In this document: one piece after another, positions 47,166 through 57,475 of the stretch | Layout: every line of letters starts with the position of its first letter | Position numbering within the stretch: position 1 is the stretch's first letter | Assembly (NCBI GenBank): GCA_958299035.1 | Contig: CATQJL010000001.1 | Span: 49,292,461 to 49,356,460 of the forward strand | Source: Cylicocyclus nassatus | Taxonomy: Eukaryota > Nematoda > Chromadorea > Rhabditida > Strongylidae | DNA: 64,000 nt | Direction of reading: 5' to 3' | The notes under the pieces: generated by a model | Told to the model about the DNA's origin: nothing | The model's input: only the letters and a program-made list of their open reading frames with translations | The model's database searches: none | Translations under genes and position numbers: made by a program

Positions 47166-47191
47166 AAGCAGTGGTATCAACGCAGAGTACT
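47166..47191 (+). other. Untrimmed PCR adapter (forward orientation)
   Basis: AAGCAGTGGTATCAACGCAG followed by AGTACT starts at the first base after the N run. It mirrors the copy at 46640-46665. Confidence 0.97.
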
Positions 47192-47545
47192 GGAACATTG
47201 AGAAAAGGGCCCTACCTCTCACCTGGCATAACTCTTCAATAGTAAGTTCATAATAAGCTGGGAACTTTACAGTTATAATCAGCAACTCTAATTAGCCTAG
47301 TGTAAAAGCTTTCAGACTGTTTTGATTCTTTTCTGAGGCAAAATATGGCCTTTTATAGCCCAAAACCCTCTTTCAAGTTTCTACCGTAATCCTACAGTAA
47401 TGAAGAGCAATCGGTGATTCGCTCTATAATGCTAATCTAAGTTGAAGCCAGCTCTACAAAATGGCGCTTACCGCTTCTCGAAAAACCTCATAATAGGGGA
47501 GTTATTCAAAATCAAACAGTGTGCACATTTTTTTGGGACACCCTG
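47192..47545. mobile_element. Right half of a CAGGGTGTCCC MITE (chain member 6)
   Basis: It ends TTTTTTTGGGACACCCTG, flanked by TA. The sequence CTGGGAACTTTACAGTTATA is the inverse of the interior of MITE 2 (near 43675), so this is the right arm of a similar element of about 680 bp whose left arm lies in the gap. Confidence 0.87.
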
Positions 47546-47549
47546 TATA

Positions 47550-48258
47550 TTAGGTTGAACCGAAAGTTCTGTCCCTCCATTTTCAAAAATTCGTAACTTC
47601 GCCAGATTTCAACGGATTTGCTTGCTCGTAATTTTATTAAAAAGAATAGATCTTCCGCTTTCAAGCCCTGTTTTGCGAAGCTTCTGTTTCACACTGAGTG
47701 CCGAGATAAAAATCGAAAACTAAGACCATGTAAACTTTGACCATTTTAAGTTAGGTCACCAAAAATCTGGAATGCTGCAGAAAAATCTGAAATCGTCAGT
47801 ACATATGTTTTTTGGCCTACCCTTTGCATCTGTGAAAAGTTTGTGTTGTTTGGACATCTCTGTGAGAAGTTATGAATATCGAGTTTACTATGGATAACGC
47901 CAAAATTAATAATTTGGCAATTTTCGTGAAAATCATAACTTCTCGCAAAGACGTCCAAACAGCGCAAACTCTCCACAGTTGCAAAGAGTAGGCCAAAAAA
48001 CATATGTACTGACGATTTCAGATTTTTCTGCAGCATTCCAGATTTTTGGTGACCTAACTTAAAATGGTCAAACTTTACATGGTCTTAGTTTTCCATTTTT
48101 ATCTCGGCACTCAGTGCGAAGCAGAAGCTACATAAAACAGCGCTTGAAAGCGGAAGATCTATTCTTTCTAATAAAATTACGAGCAAGCAAATCCGTTGAA
48201 ATCTGGCGAAGTTACGAATTTTTGAAAATGGAGGGACAGAACTTTCGGTTCAACCTAA
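47550..48258. mobile_element. Palindromic MITE 7 of the chain (TTAGGTTGAACCG)
   Basis: TTAGGTTGAACCGAAAGTTC and GAACTTTCGGTTCAACCTAA ends, TA-flanked. The arms pair throughout (ATGTAAACTTTGACCATTTT / AAAATGGTCAAACTTTACAT), meeting near 47905. It is non-coding. Confidence 0.92.
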
Positions 48259-48608
48259 TATATATATATATATATAATACACTCTTCACTTCTAAATAGA
48301 TAGCAAAGTACCATTCGATAGAGCAAAGCAAGCTCTACAAGATGGCCATCTTGTTTTGCAACAGCTTTGATCCATCTCGAGTTTCGAGCCAAAAACTAAA
48401 AAGACTCAGCAGCCCGAAAAATCGAAAAAAATCGTAACTCATTTCATAAAAATTCTACAAAAATTCTAATTTGCTCGCGTAAACACTATCCACATAAGAC
48501 ATCAATATACGCCGTTGCCGTATTTTTTTCTCTGTTAGAAACCAAGAAAACGGAAATTTTCGTGCATTTGGAAAATGAAAAAAACTAATAACTAATACTT
48601 TTGAAATG

Positions 48609-48614
<6 letters not shown>
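48259..48614 (-). mobile_element. Fragment of a TAAGGTCATTTC-ended transposon
   Basis: Only one terminus is present: read on the minus strand it starts TAAGGTCATTTCAAAAGTAT at 48614. About 270 bp in, the minus strand reads GTAGAGCTTGCTTTGCTCTA then TCGAATGGTAC, the shared transposon motif. The other end is absent or lost in the left (TA)n run, so this is a truncated larger element. Confidence 0.65.
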
Positions 48615-48674
<60 letters not shown>

Positions 48675-48686
48675 GTATATATATAT
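48613..48686. repeat. (TA)n microsatellite
   Basis: About 74 bp of almost pure TA between two elements that both duplicate TA. Confidence 0.95.
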
Positions 48687-49505
48687 AAGGTCATTTCAAA
48701 AGTTCGTTCGTCAATTTTTCAAAAAATCATAACTTCCTTCCTTTCTAGCGAATTTTTTGAGTAAATTTCTGTTTAAAAGAGGCAACCTTTCTCTTTACAA
48801 AATTATCTTTGCCATGAAATGGCGTGAGAAAGTTCGAGAGTTAGAAGCATTGAATAAATTTACTCAAGATTGGCGTATTTTAAGCTGGATCACGAAAAAT
48901 TCCGGAAGTATTTTTATTTTATAGAGAAAATTATGCTTATTACAATGTACCTTTCCCATGAGTTGGAACGAAAAGATTGAAAGTTATAAGCAAATAAAGA
49001 GAATTACTTCAGTTTGCAATTTTTGACATGCCCAAAAAAGCCCAAAAACGTCACAAAAAAGGCGAGAAAGCCAAGAACAGGGGTTTTGTGACCTTCTCTT
49101 TCTAGCTAAGGGATTTTTGTGCTAAGAGAGAGCAATTTTGATTTTCATGGAAACGTATAGCAAATTCTTGAAAAAATCATTACTTTTCGTAGGAACAGTG
49201 GTATCAACGCAGAGTACTAGCTAGAAAGACGAGGACATAAAACATATGTTTGTTTTTGTTTCGGTATTTTTTGTAACGTTTCAAGATTTTTGGTGAGCTT
49301 TTTTGAAATTACCAAAATTTGAGTGGTCTTCTTTTTGCATTTTTAACTCTGCGACTTGCGCTTAGTAGAACGAATTTAAGCCATTGTCAGAAACTACATG
49401 ATCTCTTTATTCTAGGAAAAAAATTATCCCAGGCAAATCTAAGCAGACAGCAGAGAGTTACGATTTTTTAAAGAACTATGCGAACGAACTTTTGAAATGA
49501 CCTAA
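48686..49505. mobile_element. Palindromic MITE 8 of the chain, with internal adapter
   Basis: TAAGGTCATTTCAAAAGTTC and GAACTTTTGAAATGACCTAA ends. The left part is homologous to MITE 4 (CTGGATCACGAAAAATTC, GAGAGTTAGAAGCA). The right part beyond the adapter at 49194-49218 does not mirror the left arm well, so this copy is probably an assembly chimera of two molecules. Confidence 0.8.
49194..49218 (+). other. PCR adapter embedded in contig sequence
   Basis: AACAGTGGTATCAACGCAGA followed by GTACT is the same amplification primer with one G missing near its start. It is not genomic and marks a chimeric join inside MITE 8. Confidence 0.96.
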
Positions 49506-49966
49506 TATATATATACAATCTTTAAACAAAATGAGTGATGCGGAAACCCGGAAGTTTGGAAGTCTAACTCAGGCACATTCAAGCTTGCTATTTGAGCGAC
49601 ACGGACTAAACGGTAACCAAGCGCTAGTCAAAAGAAGGTGTCACGCAGGCCCCAAATTTCAATTATGATGTAGAAGAAAATGAATAGAGAGAGTGGGACC
49701 CTGATAGTTTGTAATGAACATGCGAAAGAGAAAACAGAATAGTTGTCTCAACAAAACCAAAATGCTATGAAGAATGGAGGAGAGGCTCAAGAAAGAAGGA
49801 ACAAGAAGGTATTCGATCACGAAGTGGTGCTATCATCTAACGTCCGCTATCTGCAGTAGTTGAATTATATTGACTTTGGACAGCGCTCTTCCGAAGTTGA
49901 TAGGATTTTTTGGCGTAAAAATTCAGGGGGTAGTCTCTCAATCCATTTGGCTGTAAAAAAATATGC
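49506..49966. other. Probable 3' UTR of the second CR1-like element
   Basis: No coding content was recognised. It follows the (TA)n border of MITE 8 and leads into the RT C-terminal region on the minus strand. Confidence 0.4.
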
Positions 49967-50334
49967 TTAACCTGCGCAGACGATGTGATGTAGGTAATTT
50001 AAGCTAGCGAAAAGCGATGCAGGAGCACCTTCCGTAAACAGGACAAAAGCAGCAGAAACTGGAGGCTGGTGGAGATCGCCTTCGAAAATTTTGAATGCCA
50101 AAATAAGAGCTGTTTGAATTCTTCTGTAGTACAAACTTTTCATTGAGTTCTTGGAGACGAATCGTATATGGAGGAAGAGCGTGAGGATAGTTTTTTTAGG
50201 AAAGGCACGATAGTAAAGTATTCTGGTAAATGTTTTTTGCACGTTCTCAATTTTTGTTATATCCTTAGAGAGACAGGGACACCAGATAGGGCTGCAATAC
50301 TCAACTAAAGGTAAAATAAAGATTTTATAAAGTA

Positions 50335-51528
50335 CTAGCTGGCTTACCCGGCTCCGCCGTATCCGGACCAAACTTGGCACACATACACTTCGGGCCCCGG
50401 CGGGTGTCACAGTCCACTTTTCGTTATCGATCGATGTCGATTTTAACGATTTTTATCGATTTTTTGCAGAGTTCACCTACAGGGCTAGGAGTTGGCACAG
50501 GGGGGGGGGGGGGGAAGTGAGCATGTGGATTCCGAATACAATATTACTTTTCAGAATTATCGATTACTTTTATTGGTTTTATCGATTTTTTGTAAATTTT
50601 GACATGCGAGGCTGGGATTTTGCACAGGGGGTAATCGAGCATGCTGATTACGAACACAATATTAGTTTTCAGGATCGTCCATTACTTTTATCGATTTTAT
50701 CGATTTTTTTGTAAAGTTTGACCTGCGGGGCTGGGAGTTTGCACAGGGGGTAATCGAGCATGCAGATTACGAATACAATATTAGTTTTCAAGATCGTCCA
50801 TTACTTTTATCGATTTTATCGATTTTTTGAAAATTTGAGCTAGGGGGCTGGAATTTGGCACAGGGGTGATATCGAGCATGCTGATCACCCCCCTTGGGGG
50901 TGATCAGCATGCTCGATTACCCCCCTGTGCCAACTCCCAGCCTCCTAGCTCAAACTTTGCAAAAAAATCGATAAAATCAATAAAAGTAATCGATAATCCC
51001 GAAAACCAATATTGTATTCGGAATCCCCATGCTCGATTACCCCCCTGTGCGAACTCCCAGCCCCGTAGCTCAAACTTTGCAAAAAAATCAATAAAATCGA
51101 TAAAAGTAATCGATAATCCTGAAAACCAATATTGTATTCGGAATCCCCATGCTCGATTACCCCCCTGTGCCAACTCCCAGCCCCGTAGCTCAAACTTTGC
51201 AAAAAAATCGATAAAATCGATAAAAGTAATCGATAATCCTGAAAACCAATATAGTATTCGGAATCCCCATGCTCGATTACCCCCCTGTGCCAACTCCCAG
51301 CCCCGTAGGTGAACTCAGCAAAAAAATCGATAAAAATCGATAAAATCGATATCGATCGATGACGAAAAGTAGCCTATGACACCCGCCGGGGCCCGAAGTG
51401 TATGTGTGCCAAGTTTGGTCCGGATCGGTTCAGAAATGGAATTTTCTATTCGGAACATACGTACATACATACATACATACATACATGCAGACATACAGAC
51501 AAACAGACATTCAGCTTTATATATAAGA
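50335..51528 (-). mobile_element. Helitron with partly palindromic internal repeats
   Basis: Minus-strand 5' end TC|TTATATATAAAGCTGAATG at 51528; 3' end CGGAGCCGGGTAAGCCAGCTAG at 50335. The interior has about four tandem units of about 120 bp on one side (50885-51315, each with CATGCTCGATTACCCCCCTG and GATAAAAGTAATCGATAAT) and three to four diverged units in the opposite orientation on the other (50450-50884). They meet at a palindrome (CACCCCCCTTGGGGGTG) near 50890. It is inserted in the second CR1-like element. No Rep/helicase gene is present. Confidence 0.8.
50885..51315. repeat. About 120 bp tandem units inside the Helitron
   Basis: Near-identical units repeat GGAATCCCCATGCTCGATTA about every 120 bp. 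The units stay open in several frames, producing artefactual repetitive ORFs on both strands. This is not a CRISPR array: there are no unique spacers and the host is a eukaryote. Confidence 0.9.
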
Positions 51529-51658
51529 TAATTTACAAGAACACATCGGTGCTGTTTATGTTTCTGAATAAACAATGTAATACCCTCAAGCATTTTGCTA
51601 CCATTGTATCGATATGTAGAACTTCAAGGCGCACACTTGGTCGGCATTTATCATCGGA

Positions 51659-51785
51659 CCAAGATCCTGCTAATTACATTCAAGCCATCCGCCCCTACTG
51701 GGAATAGGTGATTCTTATGGACAAAGAGTCTTGCTAATTACATTCAAGCCATCCGCCCCTATTGGGAATAGGTGATTCTTATGGA
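51659..51785. repeat. 64 bp tandem duplication
   Basis: Two copies of GCTAATTACATTCAAGCCAT...GGAATAGGTGATTCTTATGG with one C/T difference (CCCCTACTGGG against CCCCTATTGGG). It is a recent duplication inside the second CR1-like element. Confidence 0.93.
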
Positions 51786-53467
51786 ACTCTAAAGTGCTAA
51801 TGTCAACTCCATTCAAACATTCGTGTAACAGCTTTGTTAGGAGCATTTTAAACTTCCACTTTATCATCTTGCCTTAGACTGTATGTCTTTGACATCATCA
51901 GCATAAGCATGGACGTATGTTCTTGTATCTGTCTTTAAAAAAGCGAGAAGATCATAGGTATAGAAGGAATGATATAGGGGACAGAATGCCTTCCTAAGAT
52001 ACACAGAAGGACATTCTTTAGGAATAGGAAAAGAAAAATCTTGAGAAAAGTGCACTGTCATTTTCCTATTACTAAGGTACAAACGAAACCAATTAAGCAA
52101 TTAAGCAAATCCTCACGTACTCCTACATTATGCAATCTAAGCAAAAGACTTTCGTGGCAAACTGTATCAAAAGGTTTATTGAAGTCAAAGTAAGCCACAA
52201 CCTTTTTACCTTAACTCAGTGCATTATTCCATAGATGACTACTATCTATTAAATGTGTACAGGTGGAAGAGCCTGAGAGAAAACCGTACTGTTCTAGAAA
52301 AGGTTGATACGTTCGATCCATTCGAGCAAGTATTTCTTGATGAACTCCTCTAATGCCTTAAATGAGGCTGGCAGTATGCTAATCGAGCGATGGTTCGATA
52401 TGAGGTTAGATTCTTTCCCTTTTGGGATTGGCGTGACAACCGATGCCTTCCAAGTTAAAGGTATCTCACCCGTCAGAAGTAATATATTGAAGCTATGTGT
52501 TGAAGGTTGAGAAAGCTGCGCTGCAAAAATTTTGAAAAACATTTGCTGTACACCATCTGAAGTCACCAACTGTGATGCTTTGAGAGTTATCAAATACTTG
52601 TAAACAATTTCGGGTGCAATAACAGGCAACTCAAACTCAAGATCTGTAAAAAATTGGTTATACTGACAATTGATTCACAATGCTTTATAAATGCAAAAGC
52701 CCTCTTTCTCGAAGCATGTACTGTATTTTGCCCCTTGCAAAGCAGCTGATCATTTCGTTCTATGTCTGATATAAGAAATGATATCTTTCATATGTTCGTT
52801 ATTGGCAAATCTTTTGATATTGCGGGTTGTACATCTCTTCAAGTGATGGTCTAATTTCATACTTATATTTTTGTAACGCCGGCAGTGTAAGGGGTCAGCC
52901 GAACTGTTGAATAGTCTTTGACGTTGTTCAAAAAGATTGAGAATATGGGTGGGGTATCTAACGGATGTATTGTGCCTTTGTTCTTTAATAGGAACATTCT
53001 TTTTCATAATGTCATGCAAGATATAAAGAAAACGACAGTACACACCGTCCACGTCGTCTGTGAAGTTTCCAATTACCTCAAACCAATCAATAGCATACAG
53101 TAGAGTTCTAATTTTATTGGCATCAACACACCTAAAATCGAAGAAGGAAAAGCGTGTATTTTTCGTTCGGGCAACTAAATGGAAAAGTTCACAATATTAT
53201 GGTCAGAAGTATTTAAAGGCGGTGTAATCGAAACATTTTCAACAAATACAGCATTGGTCAGCAATACATATAGTGCGTGCTCTCCTCGAGTTGGAAGATC
53301 AGCATCAGAGATCGCTTGGAAGATCAGAGACGAAGCATCAAACGCCAAGAGAAATTTCCCCCTCATGGCGTTAGAGGCACTGCGATCAATCCAGTTGATT
53401 GAAAGGTTCACGTCACCAGTCAATGCTGTTCTGAATGGGCAGGATGAAACCAGATCAGAAATCATAC

Positions 53468-53858
53468 CTGGACAATGCCTTCAGGTTTTATTTCTGCAGT
53501 TTGAATTTGTAATTTCAATTTTTGCTGCTTCAGGCGCGCTACTTTCACTTCTTCATCGTACAATAGTGACCTTTTGTCAGTGAACAAAGACAAAGTTTCA
53601 CGAGGTGCTGAAATAAGTGCATTACTATTCAAATTTATAATTATGCACTAATTGTACTTACGAAGACAAACTTCTTTCTTGAGGAGTATGTATTGATTTA
53701 TTTGGAACCTCTACCTCCATACGTCTGCGTGGTTGTATCTTTCCTCAAAAATGATATTTTCAATGTAGACTTAAACGCAAACGCACAATTCAACCCTGGA
53801 TTTACCACTTACTCTTCCGCATATGCACCACCAGTTTCTTCTTCATCATCAGAGTCTT
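53468..53858 (-). CDS. Candidate exons of an unidentified gene
   Basis: Three splice-bounded open pieces lie in order on the minus strand. The first is 53858-53813 (after GTTTTAG, before GTAAGT). The second begins after TTTTGAG near 53740 and ends at a GTAAGT donor near 53650 (KIQPRRRMEVEVPNKS). The third is 53607-53468 (after TTATTTCAG, before GTATGA; LSLFTDKRSLLYDEEVKVAR, then LKQQKLKLQIQTAE). The last looks coding, with a charged helix. Phases between the pieces fit only if an alternative acceptor (GAATAG near 53628) is used. It could be a host gene or part of a transposon. No domain recognised. Confidence 0.3.
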
Positions 53859-54689
53859 CTAAAACATTTTTTATAAGAGTGAAATCAAAAACGTTTCAAA
53901 ACAGTTTCCGCTGGATTCGAGTGTACTAACTGGATTAATTAAGGATAGATTAATTCAGCTGGATTATGGCTGCAGGATCGGGGGGAGAGGAAGAGAAAAA
54001 AAGTTAGAGAATCTGCTAAATCCGCGCTACCAAATTTGCTCAGAAACTGCCTTTAAAAGCCTCACCAATCTCGGGGACACCCATGATATGGTGTTCCTCA
54101 GCTAAAGCATCCACAAGGGAAAGAAGATAAGGTGATAGCGGAAGGAAACGTTTTCTCCGGCCGTCCCCGAGTATTTTTCTTTCTAAATTAGATTGACATC
54201 AGACAATTCCTTTTGTAAGAGTAAAATACTTCGAGTTTTAGGTGCTTCTGCACCTTTTTTATTTTGTTTTTTATTTTCTCTTCAATTTGATCTTTTGTTC
54301 TGTTGGCTGTTCCCATTTTAGAGAGTTTTTATTTGAAAGTACTTGCCTCGTGCTTTCACCATTTTTCCTTCCTGAAAATACGTAAAGGTATAGTAATTTT
54401 TAAAAGCATAGATAGACAGAAACATTTGAAGGAGGCTTAAGGAATGAATCTACGATCAAATTTCTGGTAACATGACAGTGATCCTCAGGATCCTCATAAA
54501 TGTGATAAACAACGCACGTTGTAGAATGCTATTCTGGATGCGCATCTCTATGGATCGCTCTTAGAAGGGACGGTAATCAGCCAGGACTTTCGAAACTGCT
54601 CGTTCTCAGCCGCGCTTCGGGCACCTGATAAGTAGGAGTTTTTTTTCACAAGCCATTCACTCAAATGCACATAGCCTGTACTCTTCTAT
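53859..54689. other. Left flank of the tandem array; one isolated monomer fragment
   Basis: 54283-54330 (GATCTTTTGTTCTGTTGGCT, then GTTCCCATTTTAGAGAG) is an isolated piece of the downstream tandem unit and carries the AGAGAG variant otherwise seen only in the short unit near 55530. No gene recognised. Confidence 0.6.
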
Positions 54690-56834
54690 TCTGCGCTTTC
54701 TTCCCTTGTCTATCCTTGTGCGCTCCCGCTATTTCATGTCGGCCCCGCACTTATGACACAGGATCGTAAGCGGCAGGCCTTCCGGGATCTTTTGTTATAT
54801 TGTTATATTGATCTTTTGTTTTGTTGGCTGTTCCCATTTTTTTTCCATGTTCCCATTCTATTCTGCGCTTTCTTCACTTGTCTATCCTTGTGCACTCCCG
54901 CTATTTCATGTCGGCCCCGCACTTATGACACAGGATCGTAAGCGGCAGCGGCAGGCCTTCCGGGATCTTTTGTTATATTGTTATATTGATCTTTTGTTTT
55001 GTTGGCTGTTCCCATTTTTTTTCCATGTTCCCATTCTATTCTGCGCTTTCTTCACTTGTCTATCCTTGTGCACTCCCGCTATTTCATGTCGGCCCCGCAC
55101 TTATGACACAGGATCGTAAGCGGCAGGCCTTCCGGGATCTTTTGTTATACTGTTATATTGATCTTTTGTTTTGTTGGCTGTTCCCATTTTTTCCCATGTT
55201 CCCATTCTATTCTGCGCTTTCTTCCCTTGTCTATCCTTATGCACTCCCGATATTTCATGTCGGCCCCGCACTTATGACCAGCATCGTAAGCGGCAGGCCT
55301 TCCGGGATCTTTTGTTATATTGTTATATTGATCTTTTGTTCTGTTTTCTGTTCCCATTTTTTTCCATGTTCCCATTCTATTCTGCGCTTTCTTCCCTTGT
55401 CTATCCTTATGCACTCCCGATATTTCATGTCGGCCCCGCACTTATGACCAGCATCGTAAGCGGCAGGCCTTCCGGGATCTTTTGTTTTATTGTTATATTG
55501 ATCTTTTGTTCTGTTGGCTGTTCCCATTTTAGAGAGTTTTTATTCCCTTGTCTACCCTTGTCTATCCTTGTGCACTCCCGCTATTTCATGTCGGCCCCGC
55601 ACTTATGACCAGCATCGTAAGCGGCAGGCCTTCCGGGATCTTTTGTTATATTGTTATATTGATCTTTTGTTCTGTTTTCTGTTCCCATTTTTTTCCCATG
55701 TTCCCATTCTATTCTGCGCTTTCTTCCCTTGTCTATCCTTATGCACTCCCGATATTTCATGTCGGCCCCGCACTTATGACCAGCATCGTAAGCGGCAGGC
55801 CTTCCGGGATCTTTTGTTATATTATTATATTGATCTTTTGTTCTGTTTTCTGTTCCCATTTTTTCCCATGTTCCCATTCTATTCTGCGCTTTCTTCCCTT
55901 GTCTCTCCTTATGCACTCCCGATATTTCATGTCGGAACCGCACTTATGACACAGGATCGTAAGCGGCAGGCCTTCCGGGATCTTTTGTTATATTGTTATA
56001 TTGATCTTTTGTTCTGTTTTCTGTTCCCATTTTTTCCCATGTTCCCATTCTATTCTGCGCTTTCTTCCCTTGTCTATCCTTGTGCACTACCGCTATTTCA
56101 TGTCGGCCCCGCACTTATGACACAGGATCGTAAGCGGCAGGCCTTCCGGGATCTTTTGTTATATTGTTATATTGATCTTTTGTTTTGTTGGCTGTTCCCA
56201 TTTTTTCCCATATTCCCATTCTATTCTGCGCTTTCTTCCCTTGTCTCTCCTTATGCACTCCCGATATTTCATGTCGGCCCCGCACTTATGACACAGGATC
56301 GTAAGCGGCAGGCCTTCCGGGATCTTTTGTTATATTGTTATATTGATCTTTTGTTCTGTTTTCTGTTCCCATTTTTTCCCATGTTCCCATTCTATTCTGC
56401 GCTTTCTTCCCTTGTCTATCCTTGTGCACTACCGCTATTTCATGTCGGCCCCGCACTTATGACACAGGATCGTAAGCGGCAGGCCTTCCGGGATCTTTTG
56501 TTATATTGTTATATTGATCTTTTGTTTTGTTGGCTGTTCCCATTTTTTCCCATATTCCCATTCTATTCTGCGCTTTCTTCCCTTGTCTCTCCTTATGCAC
56601 TCCCGATATTTCATGTCGGCCCCGCACTTATGACCAGCATCGTAAGCGGCAGACCTTCCGGGATCTTTTGTTATATTGTTATATTAATCTTTTGTTCTGT
56701 TGGCTGTTCCCATTTTTTTCCCATGTTCCCATTCTATTCTGCGCTTTCTTCCCTTGCCTATCCTTGTGCACTCCCGCTATTTCATGTCGGCCCCGCACTT
56801 ATGACACAGGATCGTAAGCGGCAGGCCTTCCGGG
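54690..56834 (+). repeat. Tandem array, unit about 171 bp, 13 copies
   Basis: The anchor TGTCGGCCCCGCACTTATGA recurs at 54737, 54909, 55087, 55258, 55438, 55589, 55760, 55930, 56101, 56272, 56443, 56614 and 56785. The dominant spacing is 171 bp, with single 178, 180 and 151 bp variants. Each unit holds GTAAGCGGCAGGCCTTCCGG, GATCTTTTGTT and CCATGTTCCCATTCTATTCT. Two alternating subtypes (ATGCACTCCCGATATTTC and GTGCACTACCGCTATTTC) recur with a two-unit period at 55930-56614. As 171 is divisible by three and lacks stops in some phases, frames of up to 456 codons (55514-56884) run through; these are a by-product of the array. Confidence 0.96.
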
Positions 56835-57475
56835 TAAACCGCTTTCGACTCCGATACAGCCGCCGTAAAGTTTCAGCTCAGTAGATCATCACTTATTGCT
56901 GACATACCCAGAATCGCCTTTCCATATCCACTTTCTTGAAGTTCTCCATTCCTTTATTGAAAGCGGCATTTCCCTCTCCCTGTCAACTTTCTTATGCCAG
57001 CTTCCTGTGCCACTGAGTTTTCGTGATTAGCCCTCTCGCTCATCCCAAACTGCTGATTTTCAGCCCAAAGCTCAAAGTTTGCGAAAATAGATAGAACTGA
57101 TACATGATCGATGGTTCTAGAAAATCTATTGCTGTTTCCGTGCATGCTCATCCCCTGTGCATTCGCAGCTCCATAATTCAAAGTCTGCAAAAGATCGATG
57201 ATTTGATAAAGGTGGGTAACCTTGCAAAGGTATTCAGCGTGCTCACTTACCCGTGTACCATCTCCCAGCGTTTAGCACAAAGTCTGCAAACAGTCGATAA
57301 ATATTGGTTGCTACCGAAACCGGCCTACAACACCCGCCTCCCCGAAGTGCTGTGTTAAAAGTCTGGTTCGGATCGGTCAGAACTGAAATCTTCTATTTGG
57401 AACATAAGTACACACAGACATACATGCAGCCACAAAGAAATACAGTCAAAGAGACATTCAGCTTTGTATGTACAA
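56835..57475 (-). mobile_element. Old, diverged Helitron copy
   Basis: Minus-strand 5' region resembles the other copies (ACATTCAGCTTTGTATGTAC at 57450-57470 against ACATTCAGCTTTATATATAA). CACCCGCCTCCCCGAAGTG near 57332 corresponds to CACCCGCCGGGGCCCGAAGT, and AAAGCTCAAAGTTTGCGAAA near 57066 to the internal unit. The 3' end is not identifiable, so the left border is approximate. Confidence 0.6.

Larger units (their letters stand above)
49967..53466 (-). mobile_element. Second CR1-like non-LTR retrotransposon, 5'-truncated and split
   Basis: Minus-strand order: endonuclease C-terminal part (TALTGDVNLSINWIDR, ending TSDHNIVNFSI, 53465-53175); linker (TSVRYPTHILNLFEQRQRL, 53052-52750); RT fingers (TGEIPLTWKASVVTPIPKGK, then NHRSISILPASFKALEE, 52629-52294); RT palm with HAYADDVK (52100-51864); and the RT C-terminal region (LPLVEYCSPIWCPCLSKDIT, IENVQKTFTRILYYRAFPKK, 50330-49967). 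The 5' half of the endonuclease and ORF1 are absent. A Helitron (50335-51528) separates palm and C-terminus. Frames are broken. Confidence 0.82.

Noticed and set aside
46566..47285. Long open frames across the N run on both strands
   Set aside because: They consist of unknown residues through the 500 N gap and include adapter sequence.
50885..51315. Regularly spaced repeat array, CRISPR-like at first sight
   Set aside because: Units are near-identical over their whole 120 bp with no unique spacers, lie inside a Helitron, and the genome is a nematode's.
55514..56884. 456-codon open frame with 57-residue repeats and hydrophobic segments, resembling a membrane protein
   Set aside because: It is the translation of the 171 bp tandem array. 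Comparable frames exist in other phases and on the other strand, and nothing outside the array is conserved.
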